Shown: positions 62,530 through 64,000 of the stretch, in pieces
How positions within the stretch are numbered: the first letter of the stretch is position 1
Layout of the letters: every line of letters begins with the position of its first letter
From: Ceratotherium simum simum
Taxonomy: Eukaryota > Chordata > Mammalia > Perissodactyla > Rhinocerotidae
Assembly (NCBI RefSeq): GCF_000283155.1
Contig: NW_004454173.1
Coordinates: 12,172,965 to 12,236,964 of the forward strand
Direction of reading: 5' to 3'
DNA length: 64,000 nucleotides
Program-made: the position numbers and the translations under genes
The notes under the pieces: model-generated
Database searches by the model: none
What the model was told of the DNA's origin: nothing
Seen by the model: the letters and a program-made list of their open reading frames with translations, nothing else

Positions 62530-62795
62530 GATGTAGTAGTTCAAAGTATGAGTTCTCTTGTCAGTCTGCTTGGGTTTGGATCTTGGGCCCTCTACCTATT
62601 GGCACTGTGACCTTGAGCAAGTAACTTAACCTTTCTGTACCTTCATTTACCCATCAATTAAATGAAAATAATAATAGTAACTACTTCATAAGGTTTTTGT
62701 GAGGATTAAATAAGTTAACATGTGAAAATCTCTTAGCCCAGTAGGTGTCACAAAGCTCAACAAATGTGAGCTATGATTATTATTATTGCATTGTT
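62530..62795 (+). repeat. MIR SINE, well kept
   Basis: GCACTGTGACCTTGAGCAAG, then TAACTTAACCTTTCTGTACC and TTTTTGTGAGGATTAAATAA cover most of the MIR. Includes (ATT)n near 62780. Confidence 0.85.
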
Positions 62796-64000
62796 ATCAA
62801 ATTTTTTTGACTAAAAGTGACTATAGGTGAGATAATAGTAAATTATATTGTTTGAGAGAATTAGAAGATCCCTAAAAGTTGCTTAGAAATCGAAATGAAA
62901 GGGTAAATCTAGGATATACTCAGGGCTGAGAATCAACTGCATTAGATAATGAACACTAGAGAACTTACATACTGTACAGCTTACAAATGTAGTTTATTCT
63001 TAGGTCCAGAAGGCCAGCTGTGCCTCACTTCAGCCTGTGGGAAATGTAACTAAAGACTTAGAGAATTTAGTTGCCCATAAACTTAGTATTTCCAGTAGTG
63101 TGCTGTGACTCCCCCTCCCACTCTGCCCTACCCCTCAGAGACAGAAGTCTCCAGACAGGGATGGTGTTGGACTGTTGAATTTCACCTGGTACTCCGTGAT
63201 AGCGTCTTCAGATATTGGTGAGGCTGCTGTGTGAAGAAGCAAGTAGGGTGGTTTTATGTGACTGCAGTGTGCAGAAGCAGGAACAATGAGAGTAAGTCTA
63301 GCTCAACATATAAAAGAACTTCCTAATAAATTGTGTTAATGATAATGACACAAGCTAATTTAGGTGACAGCTTCCTGTCCTTGCAGGGATGTCCAAGCTG
63401 AATTGGGTGTAACAGCGTGTAACATATAACGGGTTAGATAACCTCCAAGTACCCTTCTAGCCCTAAATTTCTAAAAAGCTCATGGATTTATGGTCGTGTT
63501 GTAGAGACTGAAATTCCAACAAGGTCGTAAGTGGCGGGAGCCTGAAGCTGCCTGGATTAGAAGCTGCACAGCTTGATCTGGGGCAAGAGGAACAAGGGCC
63601 TATCTGTTTGCTAGACAAGGTGACTAGGTCTTTTTCTAGATCTCGGTTACAATCGAGTAACTTAATTTTTTGTCTAATGTAGCAGGCTTTATAAACCTAC
63701 CTGTTTAAATTTGGAAACTCCTCTTTTGTTTGTTTTCTTCCCCACCTTTGTTTCTTGGTAAAGTTTCTTTCATAGAATTACAGCTTTGTTTTCATCTAAA
63801 CTAGGAGAAAAGAAATTTGTAGAGACAAAGGCCAAGAGAACTGAGGAGTCAGAGTTCCCTTGGAGGCCAAGAGTGGGGGTGACATCCCTCTCTGGACTAG
63901 ATCTGACTTTTCCTTCCCATTCAGAAAGTCAAAAAACAAACAAACAAACAAAAAAAAAACACAGTTATGTTGAAATAAAGTTTTAAAAAAAAAAAAAAAA
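62796..64000. other. Intergenic stretch ending in AATAAA and an A run
   Basis: No recognised element up to about 63930. Then a (CAAA)n stretch, AATAAA at 63974-63979 and at least 16 A residues (63985-64000) reach the window edge. This may be the tail of a retrocopy or repeat whose origin I cannot assign. Confidence 0.5.

Overview
This is a mammalian nuclear window with long AT-rich introns, dense retroelement relics, canonical GT-AG splice sites and no bacterial gene organisation. The lineage marker is the SINE. At least 16 copies of a tRNA-derived element carry the head GGGCCGGCCCCGTGGCTTAG and end in motifs such as CTACTGGGGCTTTGGGG. This is the equine repetitive element (ERE) family, known from Perissodactyla. 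Horse or another equid is most likely; rhinoceros and tapir are not excluded.

The only gene I can support is FUT8 (alpha-1,6-fucosyltransferase), on the + strand. Its last four coding exons are at 35451-35697, 39733-39909, 46348-46498 and 54822-55139. They splice in frame and give residues 279-575 of the usual 575-residue protein. This covers the GDP-fucose site, the catalytic residues and the C-terminal SH3 domain. The 3' UTR follows from 55140, with AATAAA signals at 55703 and 55802. Bases 1-35450 are the intron upstream of the first of these exons. Everything after about 55.83 kb looks intergenic.

Layout: 1-4.8 kb is mostly unique intron. A younger 5'-truncated L1 (5805-10274, minus) sits inside an older L1, with a 15-bp target-site duplication, and itself carries a SINE. 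An ERE inserted into another ERE lies at 11.7-12.2 kb, and two DNA-transposon relics at 12.6-13.0 kb. The stretch 13.3-16.7 kb is repeat-poor. An old, nearly full-length minus-strand L1 at about 16.7-22.7 kb holds a solo MaLR LTR and two EREs. From 22.7 to 35.4 kb the intron is mostly unique with MIR, L2 and ERE copies and a compact CpG-rich patch at 32.64-32.87 kb. The FUT8 exon region (35.4-55.8 kb) has MIR, L2, MER5A, MaLR and ERE insertions. The 3' flank (55.8-64 kb) has an L1 5' fragment and four closely spaced EREs (a fifth lies just upstream in the last intron).

The best candidate for something functional beyond standard FUT8 is an 88-bp segment (42970-43057) in the intron between the second and third exons here. 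It has good splice sites at both ends and would put a stop codon directly after the junction, so it is a possible poison or alternative exon. I found no evidence of an undescribed multi-gene system. All long open frames outside FUT8 are L1 or SINE derived, or look like chance.
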